The notes below the pieces were generated by a model. That model searched no databases and was not told the DNA's origin. It saw nothing but the letters and a program-made list of their open reading frames with translations. Below are positions 7,161 to 16,309 of a DNA stretch of 17,307 nucleotides, one piece after another. The stretch covers positions 1-17,307 of the forward strand of contig JAOXYB010021192.1 in NCBI GenBank assembly GCA_028565635.1, read 5' to 3'. The position numbers and the translations under genes were made by a program. This DNA comes from Phoronis ovalis. Its lineage: Eukaryota > Phoronida > Phoronidae. Positions within the stretch are counted from its first letter, which is position 1. The number at the start of each line of letters is the position of its first letter.

Positions 7161-9476
7161 GATAACACTTAGGCAGTAACTAATTTAATTCAATAACCTA
7201 GTTATAAATAGTTAAAAAAATATAAATATTCATTTCCATTAATAAAATTACCAGAAACCTGTCAAAAAAAACAGGAAATGAGATAACTATGCCAATTTTT
7301 AGGAGGATGAAATGAAGTAAAAATCTTAAAATTGCACTTCATCAAGTTTAATTTGATGTTAAACTGTTCAAAATTTTACAAAGGCATGGTGCATTTCTTT
7401 TTCACTCAATTCCATACAATTAATGTGCATGAAAATATTTTTTAAATTATTTAATACATAAAACACTATTCCTGTTTACTATAAGCAAAACACATTAACC
7501 TTATAGTGCTTATGGCCGTTCTACGAAAAATGTTACAAAAATGACATGTCGCTGACATGAATAATTATTTTTCAAAAATTGCTTTAAATATTTCTCAATT
7601 ATTTTCCTACTGGTTTTCAGACATTTAATATGAAATAAGAAATTGCAAAGTATCCATAATTAGTTAAATAGTTTTCCTTGGGTGAAAGTCAGTAAGATGC
7701 GCATAGCATTCAAATTCTATATGTTGCCACCTATGTGACGTATTTTAACAATGGAAAAATGGACATAAACTGATTTTTTATGAAGTTTATTTACACATTA
7801 GATGTGAAATGTCAATTTTTACTAATTATTTTAAATAGATAAAATTGTTTTGAATTTTCTTTAAATGGCGCCAAAACAGTGTGATCATCGCCTTAATTAA
7901 AACACAAGAACCATAACTATATCTATATATAGCCATAAAATGTAAAACCATTGGATTTATAAAAAAACTTTCTGTTATATTTTTTGTACAAGGCTTCAAT
8001 TGTGAACTTCGCTAGGCATTTTGGCCGGCCCATGTGGAAGCAAAAAACTGTCAAAGCAAAATACTGTTTTGAGAATCCGAATATCAAGATCTCTGTTTCT
8101 GCCCTTGCAGCTGTCAAATTTTCTTTTTGTAGCAGAAAAACATAATTATCTACATTGTATACACCAAACACCAAAACATCGCTTTAAAACTTCAAAATGA
8201 AAGCAGCGTGTTTTGTTTTCTGTTAGTAGAGAGGAAATAAATTACTTCTACAGCACAAAATGGCAGGATTTATTTCAGCAGAAAAAGATATAAATATAGC
8301 CATTTCTTTTGTGCGAATATTGGTATATATTTACATTCCTACATAATACTCTATCCCAATTTACCAGTAAAATTGATTCGTAAATGATTTTTTTCGAAAA
8401 TTGCACTCACTATATGGAACTTTTTTTGTGGAATGGCTGATAACTTTAGAGACTAACTGAAATAAATATTAATCAACTTTGGAGCAAATTGTTTATTGTT
8501 AATGTAATTATCGAAGCTTTTGACACAATCTTGGCATCGTCCGATGGTGTTTCTGGAACTTACAAATATTCATAGAGTTTACTGTTTCATTTACATTTTA
8601 CGCACCCAAGTGATTTACCAAGTGTAAGGAACATAACACAGATTGAGACATCCTTACCAACACAAGCACTATGGGATTGAACACTATTGCATGTGGAAAC
8701 AGAACAAAACATTTAATGAGAATTCTTAATAATTTAATGTTTCCTAACTAAGAGCCATTACACCCACATAATATAACTTAACACTGAAAAGTTCAATAGG
8801 AATTACACTGACAAATACCATACAAGAAACAATTATTCATCAGAATAATATTTAGCCACCCCACGCAGGAGAGGCCATATACCAATGAAAGCACATATTT
8901 GCTAGTAATAGGGCAACACAGATAAAATATATTTATCCTACTAATTTGCCTATAATTACAGGAATTAAGCGATTTCTTTGAAATTTTGAGGTTGACAGCA
9001 GATTCGTTTTTAAGGAAAATGTGATAAATTGCATTTTTTTGCAATAATTCTAATTGTAGTAGATGATAAGCATTATGGTGTTAAATTTCCATTCATATGA
9101 CTGTATACTTTGAAAAAAAGTTAAATATTAACTACTTTCTGCTGTCAATGGGCCATACATTTCAAAAGCAGTTGTTAACACATACTGCCAAATGTCCTTT
9201 AATTTGTATTTCATTTTATGCACAGTATTATAGGTAGCTTTATTTTATTAATTTTACATAATTATATATTCTGTAAATATTTACTTACTTTTAATTAGTT
9301 TTTACCGTTTATTTTATTTTTAAATCAATAAGTAACTATTTCATGGGTTTCCCGAATGACAACAAAAGATTTCATTGTATTAACCTTTTCGAACAATTCT
9401 AACGATAACCACGCCAGGTTTCCAAAAGATCTTGTTTTACGATATTGATAAATATCTGCCGTCTGATGTTTCTAGT
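7161..9476. other. Long AT-rich spacer with no recognisable gene
   Basis: Two minus-strand open stretches of 83 codons (7923-8174 and 8793-9044) lack domains, family motifs or convincing initiation context and are best read as chance frames. I found no receptor remnants, tRNA-like folds or transposon ends in this stretch. It lies between the receptors at 10268 and 4981 and could contain intron, 3'-UTR exon or promoter sequence of either. Confidence 0.5.
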
Positions 9477-9498
9477 AAGGTAGGATCAAGGTAGGATC
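9477..9498. repeat. 11-bp tandem duplication
   Basis: AAGGTAGGATC occurs twice in direct succession (9477-9487 and 9488-9498), a perfect small duplication in non-coding sequence. Confidence 0.6.
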
Positions 9499-10253
9499 AT
9501 AAATATCATAATTTTTTTAGCAGAATTGACCTAGCTTTTTCCTTTGAATTATACCGAGCATATTTTTGTTCATGACGTTTACTTTTTATTTTATAATAAA
9601 TAATAAATAAGATGATGACCTATGAAACAAAAAATTAATTTTACTATCTTCTGTTTATAAGGATTTCAAAAAAAATGTTTCCTTAAAAAATTCACGTCTT
9701 AGCTTCGTTAGCTTCATGTTGCCTCACCTCCCTATAATGGACAAATAACCGATAGGCAATATTGGGCATTCAGTGATTTTGTAACAAGGATTGTTTATTA
9801 TATACATACTGTAGCAATGTGATCATAATCTAGCTAGGTCCATTGTAGTCAATGCTGCAACAAAAATCACCTATCAAAACTAATAGTAAACAAGTTCTCA
9901 AAGAAAACTATGAGGGCTTATACAAGAAGATACAACAGTGAATAAGAAAGGTGTGAACACACCTAGAACATGAGTTTACAAGAGTCTTTATCACTACTCA
10001 AAAATTCAAAAACATACTATTTTTTTTAAATGAGCAAAGACATCAGAGTCAGATACAATTTAATTTTCAAAAATGTAGGTCAAAAATAGATTTGTAAGGC
10101 TGCACAAGTAATCAATATCATAATTACAAATAAATCTACAAAACAATATTAAACTGGTGCTTGGTTAAACAAAGATGATTTTTCAAAGCAGCAATTAATG
10201 TAAGAGGAGTGAAATCTCACAGGACTGCTTTTAATTGTAATAAAAGGAATCAA
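9499..10253. other. Spacer downstream of the 10268 receptor
   Basis: Non-coding in every frame. It contains an AATAAATAATAAAT low-complexity tract near 9593-9612 and the T-box-like palindrome listed separately. If the donor after the receptor stop is used, this would be intronic. Confidence 0.4.
9949..9964. promoter_or_regulatory. Palindrome of two T-box half-sites
   Basis: AGGTGTGAACACACCT is a perfect inverted repeat with 7-bp arms around AA. AGGTGTGA is the known T-box (Brachyury-family) half-site, and the opposite strand gives AGGTGTGT in the same register. The arrangement is reversed relative to the classical Brachyury palindrome TCACACCTAGGTGTGA. It lies about 300 bp past the stop of the 10268 receptor. 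Whether it is bound is unknown. Confidence 0.35.
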
Positions 10254-10263
10254 GTACTCACCA
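10254..10263 (-). promoter_or_regulatory. Candidate 5' splice donor 6 nt after the receptor stop codon
   Basis: After the TAA at 10268-10270 the minus strand reads TATTTG|GTGAGTAC. GTGAGT is a strong metazoan donor. The exon would end 6 nt beyond the stop. This is the third array member with a donor at this position, although the local sequence is not otherwise similar to the other two. Confidence 0.5.
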
Positions 10264-10267
10264 AATA

Positions 10268-11251
10268 TTATAAAACAGAGGATGTGGTTATAATTGCCTT
10301 GTTCCTCAATAAACATCTAATGCTTTCCCGAAATTTTTTATTAACTACTACATAAATAATTGGGTTACAAAGTGAGTTCATTTGCATCATTGTTATACTA
10401 AATTCCACAAAAATCTTATCTCCAACAACGATTTGATTCATAACCAAGAAGAATGGCAACGAACAGACAGTAAGAAAGAAGATCACTGCAAACATTGTGT
10501 ATGTGATTCTCAGTTCAGTGGCTGACATTGCACGTCCTGCGGAATTATCACTGTATACTTGTCTCTTGTTATTCCGTATCTTGAGAATAATCAGCAGATA
10601 CAAAACGAAGCAAATTGGTATTGGGAAGAAGTCTTTGCACAAAGTCAATATTAGAAACATGGTGTGCTGTATGTGAAGTTTCCCATGACATCTCTGGACT
10701 GGTGTAAAGATGCTTAAAACTGAAAAGGTAGCCATTAACAACGGGATTTGACAAAATATCCAAGATGCAACAGTGACATGAATAGCTCGCGTACGAGTCA
10801 TCAAAGATTTGTGCTTCATTGGAAAAAACACGGCGATGAAACGATCTATACTGATAACAATGCATGTGACTGCTGACAGAGTTGGGCTAGCCAGAGCACT
10901 GTATATCATGAATGCACAAAACCAAGCATGTTTAAATACACCTGGTATTGGATCAGAAGGCAGCATAAAAACAGGCGACAAATTCTTGTAGGCTTCAACT
11001 GGAACTGACCACAGTGCTGTAAAAAAATCTGTTACTGCCAAGGCCAAGATGAAAACAACATGTGAAGAACTTCCAAGTTGTTTGTTCTTAGTATACACAA
11101 CTATAACCAGAGCATTTAAAACTAAAATGATGACACACATGATGACTTTTACAATTAAAAAAAATAGCGCAATGTCAAATGAAAAATCCTGATAACTCGC
11201 TATTGTTTTGGGCAGCAATGTCAAATTCATAAGTTCTGTAGTATTTTCCAT
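10268..11251 (-). CDS. Orphan class A GPCR, 327 aa, DRF motif
   Basis: Complete seven-transmembrane receptor from an ATG (11249-11251) to TAA in one frame. Two N-glycosylation sequons lie in the short N-terminus (N3, N9). Landmarks: TM1 N46; TM2 LAVTD with D75; C112 before TM3 and C188 in ECL2 for the usual disulfide; TM3 signature PTLSAVT (123-129); IDRF with R137; loop FFPMKHK; TM4 W164; TM5 PIP (210-212); TM6 CSLP (263-266), with Ser264 in place of the toggle tryptophan; TM7 SLCNPIIY with an intact NPxxY (N296 to Y300). After TM7 come a basic helix-8-like stretch and C313, a possible palmitoylation site. The C-terminus is SSVL, which fits a class I PDZ ligand (S at -2, L at 0). It shares the family loops and ECL1 pattern (PxDPIPG) with the other members. 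Ligand and G-protein coupling cannot be told from sequence. Confidence 0.94.
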   Translation of the reverse strand: MENTTELMNLTLLPKTIASYQDFSFDIALFFLIVKVIMCVIILVLNALVIVVYTKNKQLGSSSHVVFILALAVTDFFTALWSVPVEAYKNLSPVFMLPSDPIPGVFKHAWFCAFMIYSALASPTLSAVTCIVISIDRFIAVFFPMKHKSLMTRTRAIHVTVASWIFCQIPLLMATFSVLSIFTPVQRCHGKLHIQHTMFLILTLCKDFFPIPICFVLYLLIILKIRNNKRQVYSDNSAGRAMSATELRITYTMFAVIFFLTVCSLPFFLVMNQIVVGDKIFVEFSITMMQMNSLCNPIIYVVVNKKFRESIRCLLRNKAIITTSSVL

Positions 11252-11275
11252 CGGGCCAGTAATAAATGTTTCACA

Positions 11276-11290
11276 GCTGCTAAATTACAA
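11276..11290 (-). promoter_or_regulatory. Candidate 3' splice acceptor or shared upstream element
   Basis: The minus strand reads TAATTTAGCAGCTG, 25 nt upstream of the ATG. It resembles TAATTTCAGCAGCT upstream of the 4981 receptor. The polypyrimidine tract is weak, so splicing is uncertain. CAGCTG is also an E-box. Confidence 0.28.
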
Positions 11291-13669
11291 CTACGGTATT
11301 GTCAATAACTGAATATGACATTTACTTGGTATGAAATAAATGCATAGTAGTCATGATAATGAGCTAGTATTGTATTGAAAATAACGAGGCTTACTGAGCA
11401 CATAAAGGTGTTTCATTAATTTTTAATCTCTTAGTGAAAATGGAAATACCACAAGTGTTTTATTCATTTATTTCAAAGAAAGAAAAGCGTAAAGTAATCA
11501 TCATAATTATTTTTTTGTCCTGTTTTACAGAAAATCACCACTATTTAAAACCTTATTATATTAACAAATTGTAAAAAAAGGCCAGAACAAGTACCTTCAA
11601 TGACATTTTTTACTCATCAGAGCGCCAGCTGCCACAGATTTATAATTAGATTTAAAAGCTTTTTAGATCAACCTCTAAGTGGTCTAAGTCTCTGCTGAAC
11701 AACAATGCATCATATGGGTAAGATGCTGCACCTAGATGTACTACCATAGTACATGTAGCCCATAGTTCACATGCGCAGTGAAATATCATAACCATAATGC
11801 AATAACCAAACTACAACAAGTTAATTAGTAAACAACTATTGTACTGATCCTACTGAGCTTTTGGAAAAACAAAGCAATGAAAAGTACATTTTAGAAATTA
11901 AAATGCTATGAAACAGGAAGGTAATCATTGAAGCCAACACAATCACACCTGAGCATGCAATCCAATAACACCTCATCGGTATTATTACCTACAATTAACA
12001 CACTTATCCTGAAATAAAATATGTAGCATGTCATATTGCACAAAGTCAACAAACACAATGCAGAAAATGTAACACAACAACGTAGTTTTACTTTAAAGAC
12101 GTAATCAAGAAGGTTCTACTAAATAATAGAACCATATCTAATTGCAGTTTCCTAAGCTTGCCACTAGAGGGATGTGTGGACTAAATCATCTTTCCATATA
12201 ATGTGAAATAGAAAATTTTATGTAAACCTTTCATACCCCTCTCGTGCAGAGCATACCTGTATATCTGGTACATGAGAGTCAGTGTCCCGGGGAAATCACA
12301 CACTAAAATAAGTTGCTCTTTCCAGTTCCTGTTTTTGTGACAAAAACAAGGAAGCATGATTCTGTTCTATATAACTTAATATCAGGCTTACGATTGCCAC
12401 CTGTAGATCAAGGAAAACCACAAGTTCTAACCACAAAAACAGAATTATTCGATACCTGAAACTGCGTCAATTGACTGACATAGATCAGAAAAATTACGGC
12501 AAGCACGTAAGTTAGGAAACCTTTCAGCAATTCACAATACTCACTGAACTAGTTACAAGTAAGATTCTAAATATACTACCAGCAACAACTTCTCAACGTC
12601 ACACTGGATTTTAATAATTAGGCAAATTTTGTCAACAACAAATTAAAATAATGATTTACTCTAGTACCAGATAGGAGGAAATGTATTTAACATGTAACCT
12701 GTGTTACCTTTATAGGTTGGACTAGGATGATTTCCTATATAAAAAAGATCAATGCGAGACTACTCAAATTTCACCTGTTAATTACATTTTAACACATATT
12801 TGCTGATGGCTACTGTATTATATTCACCTCTCAGGTTCTAATGAAATCTATGAACAAATTACAGAACAAATACAACATTGGAGAAGATCAAAAGTAGAGT
12901 AAGGACCATTGTCAAGGAAACTTGCTGCCAGTGATCAACAATAATTGAACAAAAACCGATGCCCCCCAGAAACCAATGATGAAAGTGTTACTATTGAGAA
13001 ACCAGGGTCTCCTGGTATTGATGCATTCAGAAAGTAGAAATTATTGTATTTGCTAGTTCTGTACAGGCACTAACAAAGTCAGAAAACAGTGGGATGTTGA
13101 ACAATTTCAGTACCGACAGCCTGTGTAAGTCCAGTAAGACTTTAATGAATGCATTTGCTACAAACGCTAGAAGCATAAAGATTTCAAATTGAACAAAAAA
13201 GCAGAACAAAAATGATTCCACAAAACATCAACCTTTTATTCTGAAAGTTCTGGTATGACACATAAAACAGTTTAGTAGTATGGCTGTGCTGATATCAATG
13301 ACAATGATACAGGACATGATATCATTGCAGCATGCATGTTCAAATTTCATTTGACGTCATGACGATTCAGTGACAGGCATTTCAATACAAATTTTAATTC
13401 TATGATAATTTTGTAAATTTACTACTAATTACAACAACAATGTTTGGCATCATGATTTATTACCCCTTGACCACATAGTTTATTGATAATAATACAAACA
13501 CAATGATACTACAAAGTTGTGCTGCAACCAGTATTAAAAATTATACTGTTTATTAGATAGTCTTCAGTCTTCTCAAATACCTTCATCAGCCCTCTTATTA
13601 TATTTATAACTGCCCTTTAAGGTCTAGAGAGAAAAAGAGGGGTATATACATTTCAACTTATGTTTACGT
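11291..13669. other. Spacer between receptors at 14462 and 10268; no gene
   Basis: About 2.4 kb without a credible coding frame. The minus-strand 64-codon stretch at 13027-13221 has no recognisable domain. There are no obvious transposon ends and no receptor remnants. A GC-rich patch near 12240-12300 (CCCGGGG) stands out from the AT-rich background but carries no motif I can name. This spacer should contain the promoter of the 10268 gene if each receptor is transcribed independently. Confidence 0.45.
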
Positions 13670-14283
13670 AATTAAAATGAAGAGATAGACATATGAAAGT
13701 ATACATTTTTGAAAGGTTAATACTCTAAACTTTTCATATCATGAGGATAAATAGTTTGAATTTGGCCATATGATCTAATAAGACCATTTTTGGGAAAAAA
13801 TTGAGTTCTAATTTTCAAAAATGTTAAGTAAAAAAATTGAATTCTAATTTTCAAAAAAGTGTAAGTTAAAACCTCTGCTTCTACAAACTTGAAACTTTGC
13901 ATAAATGAACTATACATATATATCTATAAAATTTGTCTCAGATTTTTAAAGTTTTGTTTTGTTCAAAAGTTACCATTTTTTAAAATTAATAAACTGCTGA
14001 CCTTTAAACTTTGAAAATTCATAACTTTAAACAAAGCAAAATTTTGGAAAATTTGAGACACGGTTTTGTAGATATATATAATTATGTATAGCTCATTTAT
14101 GCAAAGTTTCAAGTTTGTAGATGCAGGGGTTTTTGACTTATACTTTTTGAAAATTGAAAGTGGAAGTTTATCAGATCATGAGAATTACTTTCAAATTTTT
14201 TCATTTGGATTCATCAACATTAAAGTATAACCTTTGCAAAAATATATACTTTTGCATGTCTATCTCTTCATTTTGGTTATGAA
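13670..14283. mobile_element. Foldback/MITE-like element, ~300-bp imperfect inverted arms
   Basis: The two halves are imperfect reverse complements. AAAATGAAGAGATAGACAT at 13674-13692 pairs with its complement near 14256-14274; CTACAAACTTGAAACTTTGC at 13881-13900 pairs with 14101-14120; GTCTCA at 13935 pairs with TGAGAC at 14054. The pairing centre is close to 13997. The left arm has gained a 36-bp internal duplication. A TA dinucleotide borders each end (ACG-TA and GGT-TA), compatible with a Tc1/mariner-type target duplication, but this is weak. There is no coding capacity; the open stretch at 13717-13917 is a by-product. RNA from either strand would form a long hairpin. Confidence 0.75.
13795..13866. 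repeat. 36-bp tandem duplication inside the foldback arm
   Basis: Two copies, AAAAAATTGAGTTCTAATTT... at 13795 and AAAAAATTGAATTCTAATTT... at 13831, differ by only a few bases over 36 bp. The right arm has a single equivalent, so the duplication arose after the foldback formed. Confidence 0.7.
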
Positions 14284-14461
14284 AATTAACAAAGGAAGTT
14301 ATAGTTACATAACAGTGTTTTTTTGTATCTGGAGTCTTAGTTCACATAATCATCTTGTGACTTTTTTCCACATTTTATGATATCTATCCAACAAGGATGA
14401 GAACTAATTCAGTTACAACACATAACAGTTTACTTTGTCGCATTTGTATTTCATTTTTCAA
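14284..14461. other. Short region after the 14462 receptor stop
   Basis: This is the expected 3' untranslated region. Unlike the other array members it has no strong splice donor right after the stop; the best candidate is AAA|GTAAAC about 30 nt downstream, which is weak. No canonical AATAAA was seen on the minus strand here. Confidence 0.35.
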
Positions 14462-15451
14462 CTACCAAACATATGAATAAATCTTTTTTAGCACTTTCTT
14501 TGTAGTTACTATATACAGAATTGGATTAGCTAAAGAACTTATCTCCATCAACAAAAGAGCACTGCTAAAGAATCTTGTCTCTGCTACTTTAATAAAGTTA
14601 ACAGCAAGAAAAAAGGGAAAAACACAAACAGCAAATACAAATACACGGAAAACAGCAAACTTTGTAACTCGCCATTGGACACGATCACTGGTCAAAGATA
14701 AATCAGTTACACGGCTTCTGAGCTGTCGTAAACGAATTAAAATGCAGGTGTTGAGAAATATACAGATCGGTATAGGTAAACCATTGCGAAAAAGAGTGTA
14801 CAGTAGCAACAGTCGGTGGTCAAATTGACTTGGTCCTTTGCATCCTCTTGCTGGACTATAAAAACTAACAGCACTATGAATTACAGCAGAAATACATGGC
14901 AAGCTCACTATAGCCCAAGTTACAGATACTAATATTTTGGCTCGAAAACGTGTCAGCAAAACTTTATACTTTGTCGGAAAAAATACACAAAGACATCGTT
15001 CAAAACTTATAACAACAAATGTCATTGCCGACCAAGTAGTCGGCTGAATTGATGTGTATAATCCAAATAAACATATCTCTTTACTTTTATAGAACCCTGG
15101 TAAATAGTTTCCTGGGGGCATGACATTTAAGGCATGATTACGCACAACTTCCAGTGGAACCGTGAAGATTCCAGTACAAAGGTCTGAAATTGCCAGATAT
15201 ATCACAAAAACAGTATGTGGTGCCAGTCTCAAGCTCTTATATTTTTTAAACAATACAAGTAGTGTCGTGTTGAGCACAATAACGAATAGAGCTACAACAG
15301 CTTTTATCAAAATGAAACCGAGTGCCACGTCGTGAAACATATCTTGATAATAACCAATCAAATGCTGACTGTAATTCTGCGACACATCTTGATAATAACC
15401 AAGCCACTGCTCGCTGTATTTATCATATGAAATATTTTGAACAGTTTCCAT
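14462..15451 (-). CDS. Divergent class A GPCR, 329 aa, ERC motif, duplicated N-terminus
   Basis: Complete receptor. The first true ATG is at 15449-15451, giving METVQN, matching the METTT and MENTT starts of its paralogues; the frame extends nine codons upstream only to a GTG, which is not used as a start in animals. The extracellular N-terminus carries two sequons (N6, N26) and a 15-residue tandem repeat, visible as GYYQD twice (18-22, 33-37). Landmarks: TM1 N61; TM2 LAISD with D90; C127 and ECL2 C204; TM3 PTTWSAMT (137-144); ERC with R152, so the DRY tyrosine is Cys153; loop FFPTKYK; TM4 W179; TM5 PIP (225-227); TM6 CVFP (276-279), toggle position Val277; TM7 NPILY (309-313). The C-tail is very short and ends YSYVW, with no cysteine. 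It is the most divergent member of the array. The ligand is unknown. Confidence 0.92.
   Translation of the reverse strand: METVQNISYDKYSEQWLGYYQDVSQNYSQHLIGYYQDMFHDVALGFILIKAVVALFVIVLNTTLLVLFKKYKSLRLAPHTVFVIYLAISDLCTGIFTVPLEVVRNHALNVMPPGNYLPGFYKSKEICLFGLYTSIQPTTWSAMTFVVISFERCLCVFFPTKYKVLLTRFRAKILVSVTWAIVSLPCISAVIHSAVSFYSPARGCKGPSQFDHRLLLLYTLFRNGLPIPICIFLNTCILIRLRQLRSRVTDLSLTSDRVQWRVTKFAVFRVFVFAVCVFPFFLAVNFIKVAETRFFSSALLLMEISSLANPILYIVTTKKVLKKIYSYVW
15341..15430 (-). repeat. 45-bp in-frame tandem duplication in the receptor N-terminus
   Basis: ATCTTGATAATAACCAA on the plus strand occurs at 15341 and 15386, 45 bp apart, followed by related sequence (TGCTGACTGTA versus TGCTCGCTGTA). The period is exactly 15 codons, so the frame is kept. 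The GYYQD codons are identical, while residues between them have diverged. Confidence 0.8.
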
Positions 15452-15503
15452 ACTTTTTGAAAAAATTCTATTTTTCACAAACTGTCCTTTGATCCGACCC
15501 TGT

Positions 15504-15516
15504 CAGCTGCCTAAGT
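15504..15516 (-). promoter_or_regulatory. Candidate acceptor/E-box element upstream of the 14462 receptor
   Basis: CTTAGGCAGCTG on the minus strand, about 53 nt upstream of the ATG, resembles the TAATTTAGCAGCTG element of the neighbouring receptor. It could be a weak 3' splice site or a conserved E-box (CAGCTG). Confidence 0.25.
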
Positions 15517-16298
15517 TTCAAGACTTCATAAATGCCTAATCTTGTCTGACATATGCGCTAATCCGAATTAATTATCTAGATTACTTGTACTGAAACAGTA
15601 TTATTTATAACTTCTTTAGAATAATTAACACTACGTTTCTTCAATCTTGATCTGCACGATGCGTGTTTCGTTGTTTTTGTAAGTTCCTACTCAACTGCTT
15701 GTTAAAAAGGTTAATCCAGAAAATGGTTTTTAGTGTTTATTGCGACATCCTTGTTAAACAATCTAATAAACTATTTAAGTTTATAATAAAATGTAAAAGG
15801 ACGTAACAATATATCTACTAAAAAAAAACACAACTTAATGCTGTACCATGAACAAGGCTTTATGTAATGTTATTGTCCAGACTTGAAGTTCTTCTTTGGA
15901 ATTTAATTTACTACAAGAGTACACCTAGTGAAGGCAGTAAACAACAAGGAACTACAAGTGATCTCTAGTAAAACATGCAACCAATTTATGTAAAACAGAC
16001 AAGACTAGTTTGTATAATTATATTAAAATTAACACTCATCTTGTTTTTATATGAACGTTGTCAACTTTGTAATGATTTTATGATGATGTATTAACCCTGA
16101 AAATACATGTTCCCACTTCCCACGGACACATTTGCACTAATAAAAGTAGGAAACAGTATACATGCAATGTATGCAATGAATTGCAGAAATAAATTAATTA
16201 ATGTTTGAAGAGCAAAAACAGATTTCATTCTTTTGAGATAACAATTGATTTTGCAATTACTACAGTCAATTGATGTTTCATGCCTATCTAACCAGCGT

Positions 16299-16309
16299 GG
16301 ACTCGAACC
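16299..16309 (-). other. Isolated B-box-like sequence (tRNA/SINE relic?)
   Basis: The minus strand reads GGTTCGAGTCC, a perfect fit to the internal Pol III B-box (GGTTCGANTCC) of tRNA genes and tRNA-derived SINEs. No A-box or tRNA fold is found at the required distance upstream on the same strand, so it is not a tRNA gene. It may be a SINE remnant or chance. Confidence 0.3.

Noticed and set aside
7923-9044. Minus-strand frames at 7923-8174 and 8793-9044
   Set aside because: Short, no motifs, AT-rich spacer; chance frames.
10569-10991. Open stretches at 10569-10865 (minus) and 10809-10991 (plus) inside the 10268 receptor
   Set aside because: Alternative-frame shadows of the receptor, which has all family landmarks in its own frame.
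12161-12173. CCACTAGAGGG resembling a CTCF core site
   Set aside because: Only a partial match, and the suspected lineage (non-bilaterian animal) is not known to have CTCF.
13027-13221. 64-codon minus-strand frame as a small membrane protein
   Set aside because: Hydrophobic composition arises easily in AT-rich DNA; no conserved partner or context supports it.
15452-15478. N-terminal extension of the 14462 receptor by nine codons
   Set aside because: It begins at GTG, which is not a normal start in animals; the ATG at 15451 matches the Met-Glu-Thr/Asn starts of the paralogues.
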